NCBI GenBank assembly: GCA_964625745.1 | Contig: CAZVCJ010000094.1 | Location: forward strand, 1 to 15,357 | Direction of reading: 5' to 3' | Length of the DNA stretch: 15,357 nucleotides | Origin: CAZVCJ01 sp964625745 | GTDB lineage: Bacteria > Chloroflexota > Anaerolineae > VGOG01 | Part shown: in pieces, positions 13,781 through 15,357 of the stretch | Layout of the letters: each line of letters begins with the position of its first letter | Position numbering within the stretch: position 1 is the stretch's first letter | The notes under the pieces: model-generated | What the model was told of the DNA's origin: nothing | The model's input: the letters and a program-made list of their open reading frames with translations, nothing else | The model's database searches: none | Translations under genes and position numbers: made by a program

Positions 13781-14437
13781 GTCGGCTTCTCGGCTTTCGT
13801 CATTCTTTTCCTGCTGGGCCACTGGCTGCTGAGCTTCAACGTCTGGGATCGCTACCTCCTGGGCCTGGTTCCCCTTTTGCTGATCCTGCTGGCGCGGATC
13901 TTGTGGCTGGTGAGCGGGGCACTGGCTCACCTCCTACCTTTTCCCAGAGGGTGTCTGAGAATAGACTTCGGAAGTCTTTCCTGGAGACTCCCGAAGTCTG
14001 AACTACGAGGGTTTTTGGCCGTCGGCGTATTGGTGGCCACATTAGCCGGGCCAGCATTGGTTGCAGCGCAGAGCGGATACCCCATCGGCGGAGACCATGG
14101 AGCCTATGATGGCATCGAGGCCGTAGCCGACTATTTCCGTGATCGTGTTCCCGCTGGCTCCATTCTTTATCACCACTGGCTGGGCTGGCATTACTCTTTT
14201 TACATGTTCGACTTCCCCCTGGTTTTCCGCTGGTACCCTTCGCCTGAGGAACTGGCACAGGATGCCCGCCAGGTAGATGATGCTCAGCGCTACATCGTTT
14301 TCCCCAGTGAGAAGTCAACCGCAGGGGTGAAGGATGCTTTGGCCGACTCGGGGTTGATGCTCCGCCGTGTCCATTGGACCTACCGACGTGACGGTAGTAC
14401 TTCCTTCACCGTTTATCGTATTGAGGATCAGAAGTGA
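13781..14437 (+). CDS. GT39/ArnT-like GT-C glycosyltransferase, 3' part
   Basis: The continuation of the gapped gene, 218 residues. Two hydrophobic helices flank SFNVWDRYLLGLVPLLL, where DRYLL-LVP is the typical RYLLP-like segment near the end of the GT39 core. Another helix follows (FLAVGVLVATLAGPALVAAQ), then a C-terminal extracellular part with EAVADYFRDRVPAGSILYHHW, which looks like the periplasmic tail of these enzymes. An inserted palindromic repeat encodes about RIDFGSLSWRLPKSEL between the last two helices. The stop TGA at 14435 overlaps a GTG that may start the next gene. Confidence 0.85.
   Translation, partial: VGFSAFVILFLLGHWLLSFNVWDRYLLGLVPLLLILLARILWLVSGALAHLLPFPRGCLRIDFGSLSWRLPKSELRGFLAVGVLVATLAGPALVAAQSGYPIGGDHGAYDGIEAVADYFRDRVPAGSILYHHWLGWHYSFYMFDFPLVFRWYPSPEELAQDARQVDDAQRYIVFPSEKSTAGVKDALADSGLMLRRVHWTYRRDGSTSFTVYRIEDQK
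13963..13999. repeat. In-frame inverted repeat AGACTTCGGAAGTCT
   Basis: AGACTTCGGAAGTCT (13963-13977) and AGACTCCCGAAGTCT (13985-13999) are inverted copies with 14 of 15 positions matching, seven bases apart. Each arm is itself nearly palindromic. The whole element is translated within the GT39 gene. Confidence 0.85.
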
Positions 14438-15357
14438 GACATTTCACGTTTCACGTTTCACGTTTCACTTTTCACTTTTATAGAGACCTTCTTGCCGTGG
14501 TCTCCTTGCTGGCCCTAACGCTAGCTTTCTTCTGGAAGATCGCCTTCACCAACCTCATTCTGGTGGGGTTGGACGTCTTCACCTATTTCTATCCCTACAA
14601 GGCCTACGCCGCTGAAATCGTGCGTCAGGGTCGCCTGCCCTTGTGGAATCCGTACCTCTTCATGGGCGTGCCGTTTCTGGCTAACGCCCAAACCGCGCTT
14701 TTCTATCCCCTGAACTTACCCCTATACTGGCTGTCCGTGCCCAGGATGGTCAGCTACTCCATTGTGCTGCATGTCTTCCTGGCGGGTCTGTTTGCCTACT
14801 TCTATGCTCGCCGCTCGCTGGGCCTGGGACGATGGGGAGCCTGGCTGGCGGCTTCGGTTTTCGCCCTCAGCGGTTTCGTTGGCGCCCAGGTGGAACACGT
14901 CAACCAGTTGAATTGCTCCATCTGGCTGCCGCTGCTCTTTTTGCTGTTCGACCTGGCGCGGGGAAACCCCTTGGGGTGGCTGGCGAGCAATCCCCCCTCC
15001 CTCCCAGGGAGGGGCAGGGGGAGGGTGGATCCCCACAAGCCAACAAGGTTCTCTGTGAATTCGACACGTTCCGGTCTGCAAACCTCCACCCCCACTCCGA
15101 CCCTCCTGCAAGGGGGAGGGAGCAAACAATCGGGGTGGCTGTATGTCTTGCTGGCCGGATTGGTGGTGGGACTACAGTTTGCAGCTGGCCACACTCAGTC
15201 GTCGTACATCACGCTGTTTGCTCTGGGGGTATACGCGATCTTTCCCCCGCTGTGGAGGAGGTGGGGGAAGCGCCGGCTGAGTAGGCTCGCAGCGCAGCGG
15301 AGAGCCGTATCGAAGCCAAGCGGGTCCTCTGAGCAAGCCCGCTCGCTTGGTTTCGAT
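14434..15357 (+). CDS. YfhO-like multi-pass membrane protein, 3' end outside window
   Basis: The frame stays open to the right edge (308 residues seen). PLWNPYLFMGVPFLANAQTA is the hallmark of YfhO-like membrane proteins, GT-C relatives linked to lipid-dependent surface glycosylation; FYPLNLPLYWL and several long hydrophobic helices follow. The start is uncertain because there is no ATG: GTG 14434 overlaps the previous stop as GTGA but makes the TTTCACG array the first codons, whereas GTG 14497 would place the array in the untranslated leader. Residues about 186-230 (Pro/Gly/Ser/Thr-rich) come from a G/C-rich insertion, and the last 30 or so residues run through another repeat, yet no stop appears. 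Third gene of the glycosylation operon. Confidence 0.8.
   Translation, partial: MRHFTFHVSRFTFHFYRDLLAVVSLLALTLAFFWKIAFTNLILVGLDVFTYFYPYKAYAAEIVRQGRLPLWNPYLFMGVPFLANAQTALFYPLNLPLYWLSVPRMVSYSIVLHVFLAGLFAYFYARRSLGLGRWGAWLAASVFALSGFVGAQVEHVNQLNCSIWLPLLFLLFDLARGNPLGWLASNPPSLPGRGRGRVDPHKPTRFSVNSTRSGLQTSTPTPTLLQGGGSKQSGWLYVLLAGLVVGLQFAAGHTQSSYITLFALGVYAIFPPLWRRWGKRRLSRLAAQRRAVSKPSGSSEQARSLGFD
14442..14476. repeat. Five tandem TTTCACG/T heptamers
   Basis: Units at 14442, 14449 and 14456 (TTTCACG) and at 14463 and 14470 (TTTCACT). This is the cleanest heptamer array of the window. It lies exactly at the junction of the GT39 and YfhO-like genes. Confidence 0.9.
14991..15122. repeat. Paired G/C-rich hairpin elements inside the YfhO-like gene
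   Basis: A left element (14991-15034: CCCTCCCTCCCAGGGAGGGG and a following G-rich arm) and a right element (15083-15122: CTCCACCCCCACTCC, CCCTCCTGCAAGGGGGAGGG) enclose about 48 ordinary bases. The whole block is in frame and encodes a polar loop between two membrane helices. Confidence 0.75.
15309..15357. repeat. Inverted repeat at the right window edge
   Basis: ATCGAAGCCAAGCG (15309-15322) and CGCTTGGTTTCGAT (15344-15357) pair at 13 of 14 positions around a 21-base centre that itself has GCGGG/CCCGC. The second arm ends on the last base of the window, so the contig may stop because of this repeat. Confidence 0.8.

Noticed and set aside
14832..15284. Open frame starting ATG 14832 on the plus strand
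   Set aside because: It lies out of frame with the YfhO-like protein, whose membrane helices and PLWNPYLFMG motif show the true frame.

Overview
The window looks like a fragment of a GC-rich bacterial genome, most likely a metagenome-assembled Chloroflexota (Anaerolineae-like) genome. This is inferred from the gene set: short type I-alpha glutamine synthetase, PdtaS/PdtaR-like pair, DhaM-HPr-EI fusion, GT39 and YfhO-like membrane proteins, and many short dispersed repeats. The taxonomic call is not proven by any single marker. All supported genes are on the + strand. The sequence has a run of exactly 100 N (13681-13780), a scaffold gap that breaks one gene.

Layout. (1) 1-1600: a three-gene group of unknown role: a 5'-truncated unknown protein, a ClpB-D2-like AAA+ protein that has lost nearly all catalytic motifs, and a small Glu-rich protein. 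(2) 1708-5498: a SAM-methyltransferase-like protein with a C-terminal Cys cluster, a PfpI/DJ-1 family protein, and a large EIIA(DhaM)-HPr-Enzyme I phosphotransferase fusion. (3) 5484-5597: a strong promoter driving tRNA-Pro(GGG). (4) 5803-7370: a compact, more AT-rich type II restriction-modification pair: a beta-class TSPPY DNA methyltransferase overlapping a BglII-like endonuclease. (5) 7415-11803: a PdtaS-like histidine kinase, an ANTAR response regulator (PdtaR-like), NAD synthetase and glutamine synthetase, with a terminator-like hairpin in the glnA leader. (6) 11953-15357: a perfect TTGACA-17-TATAAT promoter followed by three envelope glycosylation genes: a GT2 polyprenyl-phosphate sugar synthase-like enzyme, a GT39/ArnT-like GT-C enzyme (gapped) and a YfhO-like membrane protein (cut by the window end).

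How the genes fit together. The kinase/ANTAR pair next to glnA suggests RNA-level control of nitrogen assimilation. The GT2 enzyme could supply lipid-linked sugar to the GT-C membrane enzymes. The restriction pair looks like an acquired defence cassette placed just after a tRNA gene.

The most unusual signal is at window scale. At least eight families of short dispersed repeats (heptamer arrays, palindromes, G/C-rich hairpin pairs) occur about fourteen times in 15 kb. Many lie inside reading frames without breaking them, adding foreign peptides to a kinase, a PTS protein, a methyltransferase and both GT-C proteins. The assembly gap opens at another such C-rich tract, and the window ends on another inverted repeat.
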